Below, piece after piece: positions 1-6,416 of a DNA stretch of 22,903 bases (position 1 is the stretch's first letter; every line of letters starts with the position of its first letter). Origin of the DNA: a virus; the IMG/VR virus record IMGVR_UViG_3300032223_002507, positions 1-22,903 of that record. One strand, given 5' to 3'. A program made the translations under genes and the position numbers. Under the pieces are notes generated by a model, which did no database searches, was not told the origin of the DNA, and worked only from the letters and a program-made list of their open reading frames with translations.

Positions 1-403
1 CTGGAATAGGAGTCACAGAAATTCTTAAAACATTTATTCTAGGCTCATATGCATTTATATTATTTAAAATTGTATTGCCTATAATTTTTCCTTTAATTGT
101 AGATACTTCTTCAAATAAAAATTGATCTAATGAAGCTCCAAAACTTGGATTTAATATTTTTTGTCCCGGTCTAGTAGTAAAAATATTATATAAAGAATTT
201 CTTATAGCATTTGTATCATAATCAACATTAATATCATTAGTTTTAACTGTATTATTTCCTATTCCAATGTTTTTAGCTATTTCCAAATCCAAATGTAAAT
301 CAGTATAAATATGTTTATTGATCGCAGTTTGTTTAGACAACTGATTTGTAGGAGAATTGACTTCTCTTGGTTTTATTAAATTATCTATGTAAATAGTAGC
401 CAT
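1..403 (-). CDS. gp25: gp25-like baseplate wedge protein, 3' end beyond window
   Basis: The minus strand is open from an ATG at 403 to the window edge, giving about 134 residues with no stop. The protein begins MATIYIDNLIKPREV. Residues from about 65 on carry the gp25/GPW family pattern: NAIRNSLYNIFTTRPGQK, then NPSFGASLDQFLFEE, then NAYEPRINVLRISVTPI. In T4 and P2-like phages this small protein sits in the baseplate wedge at the start of the contractile sheath. The N-terminus carries about 60 residues before the core domain. It is divergent from the gene at 439, with 35 bases between the starts. The downstream end is missing, so total length is unknown. The family call rests on remembered motifs, but the pattern is strong. 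Confidence 0.8.
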   Translation of the reverse strand, partial: MATIYIDNLIKPREVNSPTNQLSKQTAINKHIYTDLHLDLEIAKNIGIGNNTVKTNDINVDYDTNAIRNSLYNIFTTRPGQKILNPSFGASLDQFLFEEVSTIKGKIIGNTILNNINAYEPRINVLRISVTPIP

Positions 404-407
404 GTGT

Positions 408-421
408 GGTAAATATTTATG
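408..421. promoter_or_regulatory. palindromic late-promoter-like box between divergent genes
   Basis: The 35-base gap between the divergent starts at 403 and 439 contains the palindrome TAAATATTTA (410-419). Read leftwards it gives CATAAATA (421-414), 10 bases before the gp25 ATG. Read rightwards it gives GGTAAATA (408-415), 23 bases before the ATG at 439. Both are near matches to the T4 late box TATAAATA. The promoter function is inferred. Confidence 0.35.
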
Positions 422-438
422 ATAAAAACCTAATATAT

Positions 439-1041
439 ATGAGCAAAAAATTCAATAAATTTGAAACATTATGTGAAAGAGCGTATTCCCATCATGCAAA
501 TGGTGGTTTTCGCACAAATACTCCAGTAAAACTTCGTCCAGAATTTTTTAAGTCTGATTACTATAAAAACCACTATCAAGAAGGTGGTCCGTTTGATGTA
601 TGGTTAAAGGCTAAGATCAAAGAAAATCCAGATATTTTCTTTTTTATCCATGATATTTCTGGTGCTAGTACAAGTTCCAGTGCAAAGGATGCTAATGACC
701 TTGCTGGTTCTTATGACACTATCTTAACCTTAAAGGCAGATCCTCGTAGCTTAAGTGTTCCTACTGAATTTGCTGAATTTACAGTACCCGGTAGTTACAA
801 ATTAATTGAAGCTCTTGATTTTGGTGTAAATTTACCACCATTACAAGGAGTTCCTAACAAATATGAACGCTATGACAATTATTCACAAGGAAAACCAGTT
901 CCTGCTAATCCTGATCAATTCAAAGCATTAGGCAATCAGCCTGTGGATAATAAGCTTCCTAAGAACAATACAGCCATTCCTGCTTCACCAGCAAAGGAAA
1001 AGAGGTATTTCAAGGGACCTCTTAAGAAAAAGAAGAAATAG
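439..1041 (+). CDS. unknown phage protein with Pro-rich, poly-Lys C-terminus
   Basis: A 200-residue protein starting MSKKFNKFETLCERAYSHHA. An in-frame GTG at 406 could add 11 residues, but the ATG at 439 gives a cleaner start. I do not recognise the family. The first ~130 residues look like a compact soluble domain, with a conserved-looking segment around LRPEFFKSDYY, FDVWLKAKIKENPDIFFFI and LTLKADPRSLSVPTEFAEFTVPG. The rest is Pro/Asn-rich and ends in a run of lysines, which suggests a flexible nucleic-acid-binding or virion-internal tail. There is no signal peptide or membrane segment. It is convergent with the clamp-loader gene and overlaps its end by 20 bases. A virion or morphogenesis protein is my guess from context only. 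Confidence 0.75.
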   Translation: MSKKFNKFETLCERAYSHHANGGFRTNTPVKLRPEFFKSDYYKNHYQEGGPFDVWLKAKIKENPDIFFFIHDISGASTSSSAKDANDLAGSYDTILTLKADPRSLSVPTEFAEFTVPGSYKLIEALDFGVNLPPLQGVPNKYERYDNYSQGKPVPANPDQFKALGNQPVDNKLPKNNTAIPASPAKEKRYFKGPLKKKKK

Positions 1042-1966
1042 AGGCTTCTAAAGCCAAAATACAGCAAAAGAAGTTGATCTCATGATCAAGTACAAAGCTA
1101 TCTCTGTATAAATGTTCTCCGATATCAATTAGAAAAGACTTTTTCATCTTTTCATTAATAGTTTCAGCACTATATACATAATCAAAGAGATCTTTTAATA
1201 ATTGTGTATAATCATTATTAAATGTTTTTTCAGATTCAATAATCTTTTTTCTAATATCCAAAGAAGATGTCTTAAAAATCAATCCCTTAATAATAAAGCT
1301 AATTAAATCAGTTATTATATTATCTTCTGGAAATATTAAAGTACCAGTTACTGAATACTTTTGAAGATCATTGATAATTCTTCTAAGATCAGGATATCTA
1401 TCAGTTGTCCATTCCGCTAATTTAGCTTTTGAATCAGGATTAATTTCAACATTTTCTGATTTCAATATATGAACAATTCTAGAAATACAAGAAGTAATTG
1501 TTGGTTGTAGTTTAAAAAGAACACATCTAGAACGTATAGGTTCAATAATCTTATTAAGATAATTGGCAGTTAAAATAAAACGTGTAGTATCATGATATTC
1601 TTCCATGACATTACGCAAAATTCTAAGTGATTCTCCTGTTAATCCATCAGCTTCTTCTAGAATTACTGCCTTTTTCTTTCCATCAAATGAAGATGTTTGA
1701 GCAAAGCTAATGACCTTATTACGAATAGTATCAATACCATTTTCATCTGATGCATTAATGTAAAGATACTGACACTTTAGGATATCTTTAACAATAATCT
1801 TTGCAAGTGTACTCTTTCCTGTTCCCGGTGAACCATGAAATAACAGATTTGGAACATCAGATCCGATATTCTTAAAGTGTTCTTTAGTATCTTCATCAAG
1901 GATGATATCATCCAAAGTTTTAGGACGATATTTTTCAGTCCAAAGAGTATTATAGTGATTGCTCAT
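1022..1966 (-). CDS. gp44: sliding-clamp loader ATPase, gp44/RFC small-subunit type
   Basis: A 314-residue AAA+ clamp-loader subunit that would use ATP to load the DNA polymerase clamp. It begins MSNHYNTLWTEKYRPKTLDDI, the classic RFC-family opening. Walker A is GSPGTGKST at about 45-53. Walker B is VILEEADGL at about 101-109, with EEAD in place of the common DEAD. Sensor 1 is ILTANY near 131. The arginine-finger SRC motif is IEPIRSRC near 141-148. An in-frame TTG at 1987 would add seven residues, but the ATG at 1966 fits the family start and has a weak GGA seven bases upstream. It overlaps the end of the dUTPase gene by 17 bases, so the two are probably cotranscribed. In T4 the loaded clamp also activates late promoters, which ties this gene to the TATAAATA boxes here. 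Confidence 0.9.
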   Translation of the reverse strand: MSNHYNTLWTEKYRPKTLDDIILDEDTKEHFKNIGSDVPNLLFHGSPGTGKSTLAKIIVKDILKCQYLYINASDENGIDTIRNKVISFAQTSSFDGKKKAVILEEADGLTGESLRILRNVMEEYHDTTRFILTANYLNKIIEPIRSRCVLFKLQPTITSCISRIVHILKSENVEINPDSKAKLAEWTTDRYPDLRRIINDLQKYSVTGTLIFPEDNIITDLISFIIKGLIFKTSSLDIRKKIIESEKTFNNDYTQLLKDLFDYVYSAETINEKMKKSFLIDIGEHLYRDSFVLDHEINFFCCILALEASISSFS

Positions 1967-2351
1967 CAGTTTTCCATTCAGGTTCAATTGTTAATAATGG
2001 GAAATATGCTATTTGTGCTATATCATCTCCCTTGTTTATAAGATATCCGTTTGTTGAGTGATTGTAAAGCTTTATTTTCAATTCTCCTTTAAATGTATTA
2101 TCAAGTAATTGTGTACCAGCAATGATATTTGATTCTATATTCAGTTTTGTTATTGGTAATATTAAAGCCCATACTCCCTTTACCATATTTTCTACCTTTA
2201 AACCAGTATCAACAATAGCACTTCCCTGATCGGGTATTATCTTTGTTTCAATTGCTTTTAATATATAACCAGTATCACTTACTGATGTTCTTTTTGGTAA
2301 ATCAGCATCTTCATCTGTCTTTATAAGAGTAATTTTTGGAGCTACAAGCAT
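1950..2351 (-). CDS. dut: trimeric-type dUTPase-like protein, divergent
   Basis: A 133-residue protein of the size and pattern of homotrimeric dUTPases, which hydrolyse dUTP to dUMP and PPi. Motif 1 is DTGYIL (26-31), the uracil-pocket motif 3 corresponds to AGTQLLDNTFKGELKIKL (78-95), and motif 4 is GDDIAQIAYFP (108-118). Motif 2, usually a Ser-containing PRSxxA-like segment, reads LPITKLNI. The usual motif-3 Tyr position is not conserved. The Gly-rich C-terminal motif 5 is absent. The fold is therefore well supported but activity or substrate could have shifted. It is the first gene of a pair with the clamp loader, behind a sigma70-like promoter. Confidence 0.7.
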   Translation of the reverse strand: MLVAPKITLIKTDEDADLPKRTSVSDTGYILKAIETKIIPDQGSAIVDTGLKVENMVKGVWALILPITKLNIESNIIAGTQLLDNTFKGELKIKLYNHSTNGYLINKGDDIAQIAYFPLLTIEPEWKTDEQSL

Positions 2352-2357
2352 GTAAGT

Positions 2358-2385
2358 ATTATAGTAGACTTTTGATATTAATCAA
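2358..2385 (-). promoter_or_regulatory. sigma70-like promoter for dUTPase and clamp loader
   Basis: On the minus strand TTGATT (2385-2380) is followed after 16 bases by a perfect TATAAT (2363-2358). The ATG at 2351 lies only six bases beyond the -10 box, so a transcript starting at the normal distance would be nearly leaderless. This suggests expression by host RNA polymerase early in infection. Confidence 0.55.
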
Positions 2386-2391
2386 TAAATA
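2384..2391 (+). promoter_or_regulatory. late-promoter-like box AATAAATA
   Basis: AATAAATA lies eight bases before the ATG at 2400 and differs from TATAAATA at one position. It overlaps the -35 element of the divergent dUTPase promoter. AT-rich background makes chance matches likely. Confidence 0.3.
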
Positions 2392-2399
2392 AATTATAC

Positions 2400-2876
2400 A
2401 TGGATCAAACAAATGAAATAGATGCAATCGTAGAGCAATTACGAAGCGATGCAGTTCCTTCCCCAACAAAAGCAACAGAACAGGAAGTACAAAAGTTAAA
2501 TGATGAAAACGTAAGTGATTATGTTTATAAAAAAACTGCACAAATTATAGAATTGGGAATAGATGCCGTAAATTCATTAAAAGATAATGTGATGAACGGA
2601 CAAGACCCAAAAGAGATAGCAGCATTGGCTCAATTGATCGGTGCTACCACAAAAGCAATTGACAATCTTAATAAAATTAATCTTCAGACTAAACAACATA
2701 AAAATAATCTTGAGGTTGCCAAGGTTGAAGCATCAGGAAACAAAGCACTTGGAGTTGGTCCACAGACAAATAACATCTTAATTGCTACTAGAGATGAAAT
2801 CATGAATAAACTCTTTGATAAGAGTAGCAAAAGAGAAAAAATTGAATTATTAGAATGCGAATTCACAAAAGAATAG
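2400..2876 (+). CDS. gp16: terminase small subunit candidate (gp16-like)
   Basis: A 158-residue, mostly helical protein; T4 gp16 has 164. By eye it follows the gp16 plan: an acidic N-terminal part, then a long central helical pair (QIIELGIDAVNSLKDNVMNG, then PKEIAALAQLIGATTKAIDNL), then a C-terminal segment QTNNILIATRDEIMNKLFD. These parts match T4 gp16 in order and spacing, as I remember that sequence. Gp16 forms a ring that recognises concatemeric DNA and stimulates the large terminase gp17, which is not in this window. The gene lies on the opposite strand from the head cassette and overlaps the end of the kinase gene by 14 bases. Another helical virion protein is the main alternative. Confidence 0.55.
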   Translation: MDQTNEIDAIVEQLRSDAVPSPTKATEQEVQKLNDENVSDYVYKKTAQIIELGIDAVNSLKDNVMNGQDPKEIAALAQLIGATTKAIDNLNKINLQTKQHKNNLEVAKVEASGNKALGVGPQTNNILIATRDEIMNKLFDKSSKREKIELLECEFTKE

Positions 2877-3396
2877 CTTTTACCTGTTCTATCCTCTCAT
2901 CTATAGAACCAGTTAATGTAATCACATTTGAATTATGATGCATTATATTTAATTTTATAATAGTATCTATTTTCTTTCTATATTCCTCATCATTTTTTCT
3001 TATTCCATCCTCAACCATCTTAAATTCAATTGGAATATAAAATATAGTACTATATAAACCTATAAAGGTTTTTGCCATATAATCAATGGCATCAAATGTC
3101 TCTTTTGTAATAGATTTTTTTTCATTTAAATTGTAATATGCATATGCATATGTGTCAATAATACAACGATCTGCAAACCAATTATCAGAACTGAAATTGC
3201 TTATATGATTAGATGCGATTAAAAGCTCAGATGCATCAGAAGCATTATCATTGATATCAAAACCAATCTTTTTAACATTTCGTGCCTTACTACTATTGGT
3301 TAAACAAGCAATGCCTTTATCTATAAGAAAATCCTCTAAACCATTGATAATGGAAGTTTTACCTACTCCATGTGAACCTGTTAGAGCATATCTCAT
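2863..3396 (-). CDS. P-loop nucleotide/nucleoside kinase-like ATPase (AAA_28/NadR type)
   Basis: A 177-residue P-loop protein with Walker A GSHGVGKTS at residues 7-15 right after a short beta strand, and a DRCIIDTYAYAYYNL segment near 100 that resembles the DR-containing substrate/lid region of deoxynucleoside kinases and NadR-type kinases. Small phage kinases of this kind phosphorylate (deoxy)nucleosides, nucleotides or nicotinamide riboside. The exact substrate cannot be read from the sequence. It fits the neighbouring dUTPase as part of nucleotide supply. The start is an ATG preceded by an extended -10 promoter. It converges on the small-terminase gene. Confidence 0.7.
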   Translation of the reverse strand: MRYALTGSHGVGKTSIINGLEDFLIDKGIACLTNSSKARNVKKIGFDINDNASDASELLIASNHISNFSSDNWFADRCIIDTYAYAYYNLNEKKSITKETFDAIDYMAKTFIGLYSTIFYIPIEFKMVEDGIRKNDEEYRKKIDTIIKLNIMHHNSNVITLTGSIDERIEQVKAILL

Positions 3397-3404
3397 AACA
3401 GGAT

Positions 3405-3413
3405 ATTATACCA
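3405..3413 (-). promoter_or_regulatory. extended -10 promoter (TGGTATAAT) for kinase gene
   Basis: The minus strand reads TGGTATAAT, a TGn extended -10 with a perfect TATAAT, eight bases before the kinase ATG. A weak TTGTAA lies 15 bases upstream of the TATAAT. It matches the sigma70 class seen before the dUTPase gene. Confidence 0.5.
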
Positions 3414-3439
3414 TATTCACAATAATTACAAGTTTTATT

Positions 3440-3547
3440 TTAAGGTCTATTGATCATTATATATGCAACCAAAAACATTATTAATAATGTTAACCAACTT
3501 AATAAATCATATAGTAAATCCACTGGATTAATAGACCCTAATATCAT
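3440..3547 (-). CDS. 35-residue single-span membrane peptide
   Basis: A short open frame starts at an ATG (3547) and ends at TAA. It encodes MILGSINPVDLLYDLLSWL followed by a hydrophobic run TLLIMFLVAYIM and a short polar end INRP. It has one clear transmembrane segment of about 18-20 residues and no charged residue inside it. It lies between the capsid-gene terminator and the kinase gene, in a gap that is otherwise unexplained. I see no strong Shine-Dalgarno, but that is normal here. It could be a small phage membrane effector or a chance frame; no function is assigned. Confidence 0.4.
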   Translation of the reverse strand: MILGSINPVDLLYDLLSWLTLLIMFLVAYIMINRP

Positions 3548-3591
3548 ATTAATACTTATCTTTTTAAAGGGTACATAGGCATTTTTACATA

Positions 3592-3636
3592 CCTATATAA
3601 AAGAGAATTGCCTACCCCCTTTCGAGGATAGGCAAT
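3592..3636 (-). terminator. intrinsic terminator after the major capsid gene
   Basis: About 40 bases past the capsid stop, arms 3626-3636 and 3607-3617 form an 11-bp stem (ATTGCCTATCC with GGGTAGGCAAT, one G-U pair) around an 8-base loop. On the minus strand it is followed by TCTCTTTT. It is GC-rich compared with its surroundings and would end the head operon. Confidence 0.75.
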
Positions 3637-3675
3637 CTTTGTAAGGTCTTAGCCTTGAGTGTTACTGATCAGTTA

Positions 3676-5151
3676 TCAGAGGTAAATGGTTGATTGACCA
3701 TTAGCACCACCAGCAAAAGATCCTGTAGTGCCGAGACCCTTGACGATGATTACATGGTAGTACAGTGATGCTCCGAAGATGTAATCTACAACTCCGTAAC
3801 GGGTCATAAGACCTACGCGAGGTGCGAAGTCGTTAGGACCAACTGTACGCTGAATCATGACAGGGATGTAAGGGCAGTACACGATACCTGTGTCGTAGTA
3901 CTCTGTACCTTTGTAACCAAGCAGAGCGTACTCTAGAGGATTTGATCTTTGTCCTGCAAGATACTGTGCATCAGTACGTGTGTCGCGGTAGACATTGAAA
4001 CGTCCGCCAAGTGTACCAACCTTGGCAATGCCTGAAGGTTGGGTATTGACGTTTCCGTTCACTGCCATCCACTGGAACTCAGGGAGCATCTCTAAGATTG
4101 CACATACACGAGGTGTAGCGATAATGAAATTAGCACTACCACGGCGGTTACGAATAGCGATTCGATTTGCCTGTACGATAATCTTTGAATAGAAGTCTCT
4201 GTTTCTTTCTCCAAGCCAACGTGCGTCAGCTGAAGCAGCATACCAATATGAGTATCCGTTTACACTACCAGCATTGAGGGAAGTTTGAATCATTCTCATG
4301 ACCATTTCGCGGTCGATTTCAGCCTGAATTTCATATGACATAGCATTTGTTAATTCAGAGTCGATATCGAGACCGTTCATGTTCTTAAGATCCTGTTCAA
4401 GCTCAACTGACCAACGAGCAGCGAGGCGGCGTGTGCCAGCTTCAACTGCTGTCTTGCTGAACTCGACAGTTACTTGAGGAATGTTTCCTGTTAACTCGAA
4501 CTGGCTGAGGATAGCTGCAACACCTTGATCATTGCCTATGAAATCAAAGTCTGTACCTGAATTTCCTAAGCCTGAAAGTGATGCTGCACTTGTTCCTGTA
4601 AAGCGAGTGTCGAGTGTTTGGTAGCCAAGTTCATTTCCGTCGTTTTGACGAGGAATTGAACTGCCGTAGGAGTTAGCAGTAGTTGTTGAACCACTTGCAT
4701 AACCATCTACGCCATTAGCACCTAAACTGTCTGTCTCATAGCGGTAACGCAGAGCAAATGCCAAACCTACTGGACCACTCATTGGTTGAACACCAACGAT
4801 CTCGTTTGTGATTAATTCAGGGAATGTACGTCTGATCATTGGTATTAATACCTTTGGTAAACGTGCGTCATTCGCTGCATATGTATCACCTGATGTTACT
4901 GTGCCGGGAGGATTGTAGGTAGCACCATATGCGGATGTGCCAAGAGCACCGCCAACATATGATGGATTACCTTCCTCTAAGCACCAACGCTCTTGGTTTT
5001 CCATGAGCATTGCGGTTGTAACACGAGCATGATCATCTTCGATAGGACGAACCTTGTCTGAACTGTAGTCCAGAACTGGGGCCCACTTCTCAAGAAGTTG
5101 ACTTGCACGGGATTTGTCGATGAAACCGGGTGCGGGTTTTACATTAGCCAT
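3676..5151 (-). CDS. gp23: major capsid protein, gp23-like
   Basis: A 491-residue HK97-fold capsid protein of the T4 gp23 family (T4: 521). The N-terminal region contains LLEKWAPVL and TAMLMENQERW, the usual gp23 start, then PMIRRTFPELITNEIVGVQPMSGPVGLAFALRYRY, matching the conserved GVQPM block. NFIIATPRVCAILEM and the C-terminal LMTRYGVVDYIFGASLYYHVI also fit. A prohead-protease site LEE|G at 58-61 lies where T4 gp23 is trimmed (near residue 65). Upstream is AAGGAG, the clearest Shine-Dalgarno in the window, in an 85-base leader, and a strong terminator follows. The gene is much more GC-rich than its neighbours (28 of 60 bases in one line against 9 of 60 in a glycosyltransferase line), pointing to codon selection for high expression or separate ancestry. 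Confidence 0.95.
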   Translation of the reverse strand: MANVKPAPGFIDKSRASQLLEKWAPVLDYSSDKVRPIEDDHARVTTAMLMENQERWCLEEGNPSYVGGALGTSAYGATYNPPGTVTSGDTYAANDARLPKVLIPMIRRTFPELITNEIVGVQPMSGPVGLAFALRYRYETDSLGANGVDGYASGSTTTANSYGSSIPRQNDGNELGYQTLDTRFTGTSAASLSGLGNSGTDFDFIGNDQGVAAILSQFELTGNIPQVTVEFSKTAVEAGTRRLAARWSVELEQDLKNMNGLDIDSELTNAMSYEIQAEIDREMVMRMIQTSLNAGSVNGYSYWYAASADARWLGERNRDFYSKIIVQANRIAIRNRRGSANFIIATPRVCAILEMLPEFQWMAVNGNVNTQPSGIAKVGTLGGRFNVYRDTRTDAQYLAGQRSNPLEYALLGYKGTEYYDTGIVYCPYIPVMIQRTVGPNDFAPRVGLMTRYGVVDYIFGASLYYHVIIVKGLGTTGSFAGGANGQSTIYL

Positions 5152-5161
5152 ATTGTTATTT

Positions 5162-5167
5162 CTCCTT
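5162..5167 (-). promoter_or_regulatory. strong ribosome binding site of the capsid gene
   Basis: The minus strand reads AAGGAG, 10 bases before the capsid ATG. Most other genes here have no comparable Shine-Dalgarno, so it stands out as a high-expression signal. Confidence 0.7.
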
Positions 5168-5236
5168 TTGGGATATAGCGTTCGGGAATTGGCGGAATTG
5201 CCTTCTCCAACCTATAAATTTTTTAATAAATTATTT

Positions 5237-6121
5237 TTAAATGCCTTTAAGAGCACTAAGATATCCGTTTACTGGAGTTGATACTTCAGTGGAAGATTCT
5301 TTGATAACTTCAGCAGCAGGAACTTTAGCATCTTTGGAGATTGCTTTGCTCTTAGCCTCTTCGACTAATTTTGCTGAAGATTCATTTTCTTCTCTCTCGA
5401 ACATCTCAACGACAAACTTAAAGTTCTCCTCAATATAGTCAGGAGACTTGTCGCTCAACAGTTTACTTACATACTCTTTCTTAGCAGATGGCATTCCTTT
5501 TGACATCTGTTCTAATACGAGTGAAGACTTTACAGACTTAAGTTTTTCATTTAATTCAATGTTTTCCTTATAGGATTCATTGAGTTGATTCTTAAGTTCT
5601 TCAATTTTATCTTTTCCTAAAGTGATTACTTTCTTAACATCTTCATTTAAAGAAGATGGATCAAAAGAAATAATTTCCTTGATTTTTTCAATTTGATTAC
5701 GAGCAGCTGTATTTGCTACTGCTTCATCTAATTGAGTTTGAGGAATTGTTTTTTCGATATAGAGATCAATGAAGTTACTGATACTTTCAACAAGACTTGA
5801 AGAAAATGATTCAGCCTTCTCATTGATTGCATTGCGATAGAAAGAAACAATGTTTTCTAACTTAGCAGCATGATTTTCATTGATTGCACCAACAACCTTT
5901 TCTAATTTTGCGGAGTGATCAGTATCAATAGCTTCTAAAAGATTTTCTAACTTAGCAGCATGATCTTCGTCTTGCTTGTTAAGAGCACTTTCTACTTCGA
6001 GAGTAAGACGAGAATCTACTTTCTCGTTTACTGCACTTTCAAAAGCTTCAGCAATTGCTGTTGCTGTTTCTTCGTTGATTACAGCTGTGTCAATGTTTTT
6101 GATGATTGATGTGATATCCAT
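5237..6121 (-). CDS. gp22: prohead scaffold/core protein, gp22-like
   Basis: A 294-residue, Glu/Lys/Ala-rich, almost wholly helical protein placed between the prohead protease and capsid genes, as gp22 is in T4. It would form the internal core on which the capsid assembles and is then cut up by gp21. Six sites fit the gp21 rule (Leu/Ile)-X-Glu before Ala/Ser: IAE|A at 25, LLE|A at 63, LVE|S at 112, LDE|A at 133, LNE|S at 182 and IKE|S at 275. Residues 52-100 hold three near-identical 15-residue coiled-coil repeats built on DHAAKLENLLEAIDT. The segment LLSDKSPDYIEENFKFVVEMF near 221-241 is typical of the conserved C-terminal part. A GATAAATA box lies 14 bases before the ATG. Confidence 0.85.
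   Translation of the reverse strand: MDITSIIKNIDTAVINEETATAIAEAFESAVNEKVDSRLTLEVESALNKQDEDHAAKLENLLEAIDTDHSAKLEKVVGAINENHAAKLENIVSFYRNAINEKAESFSSSLVESISNFIDLYIEKTIPQTQLDEAVANTAARNQIEKIKEIISFDPSSLNEDVKKVITLGKDKIEELKNQLNESYKENIELNEKLKSVKSSLVLEQMSKGMPSAKKEYVSKLLSDKSPDYIEENFKFVVEMFEREENESSAKLVEEAKSKAISKDAKVPAAEVIKESSTEVSTPVNGYLSALKGI
5853..5987 (-). repeat. three 45-bp tandem repeats inside gp22
   Basis: Units begin at 5853, 5898 and 5943, each with TTTTCTAA(C/T)TT on the plus strand. The outer two are closer to each other than to the middle one. They encode DHAAKLENLLEAIDT, DHSAKLEKVVGAINE and NHAAKLENIVSFYRN. The coding period is exactly 15 residues. Confidence 0.8.
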
Positions 6122-6135
6122 AAAATTCTTATTAT

Positions 6136-6143
6136 TATTTATC
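6136..6143 (-). promoter_or_regulatory. late-promoter-like box GATAAATA before gp22
   Basis: GATAAATA on the minus strand, one mismatch to TATAAATA, 14 bases before the gp22 ATG. The spacing is almost the same as at the portal and gp21 genes (15). Confidence 0.5.
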
Positions 6144-6144
6144 C

Positions 6145-6384
6145 TTACTTCTTACCCTTTTTCTTATCTTTTTTTAAAGCCTTGAAATCAGCACCTGTGA
6201 TTTTGTCATATGGCTTTGCTGCCTTAGCAATTTTCTTTTGTGCGGGGGAAAGTTTTTCTGAGGTCTTTTTAACACGAGCTTTTACTTTTTCAGTAACTAT
6301 TGTATCAAGTGTTTTACTAGCAGAAGAGAAGTTTTTTTGGGAAACTTGAGCTATTAAATTTGAGATTAAGTTGCGAATATTCAT
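6145..6384 (-). CDS. small Lys-rich protein, possible prohead core component
   Basis: A 79-residue basic protein beginning MNIRNLISNLIAQVSQKNF and ending KITGADFKALKKDKKKGKK. The first half looks like an amphipathic helix, and the second half is a Lys/Ala-rich stretch with a poly-Lys tail. It sits between gp21 and gp22, where small core proteins can occur in T4-like phages, although T4 gp67, the classic small core protein, is acidic. No gp21 cleavage motif is visible. A role in the prohead core or in binding DNA inside the head is inferred from position and charge. The start is an ATG with GATAAATA nine bases upstream. Confidence 0.7.
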   Translation of the reverse strand: MNIRNLISNLIAQVSQKNFSSASKTLDTIVTEKVKARVKKTSEKLSPAQKKIAKAAKPYDKITGADFKALKKDKKKGKK

Positions 6385-6393
6385 TGTATATAT

Positions 6394-6401
6394 TATTTAT
6401 C
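6394..6401 (-). promoter_or_regulatory. late-promoter-like box GATAAATA before the 79-residue gene
   Basis: Minus-strand GATAAATA, nine bases before the ATG at 6384. It is identical to the box before gp22. If used at the T4 distance it would leave a leader of only a few bases. Confidence 0.4.
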
Positions 6402-6416
6402 TTTGGTTTGTGCGAA

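Noticed and set aside
304-311. Exact TATAAATA on the plus strand
   Set aside because: It lies inside the gp25-like coding region on the wrong strand, more than 100 bases from any start; a chance match in AT-rich DNA.
2359-2541. Minus-strand frame of 60 Leu/His-rich residues
   Set aside because: It is antisense to the small terminase candidate and its promoter region, with no supporting motif.
3560-3600. Second small hairpin (ATAGG / CCTAT) downstream of the capsid terminator
   Set aside because: Only five base pairs around a long loop; too weak to support.
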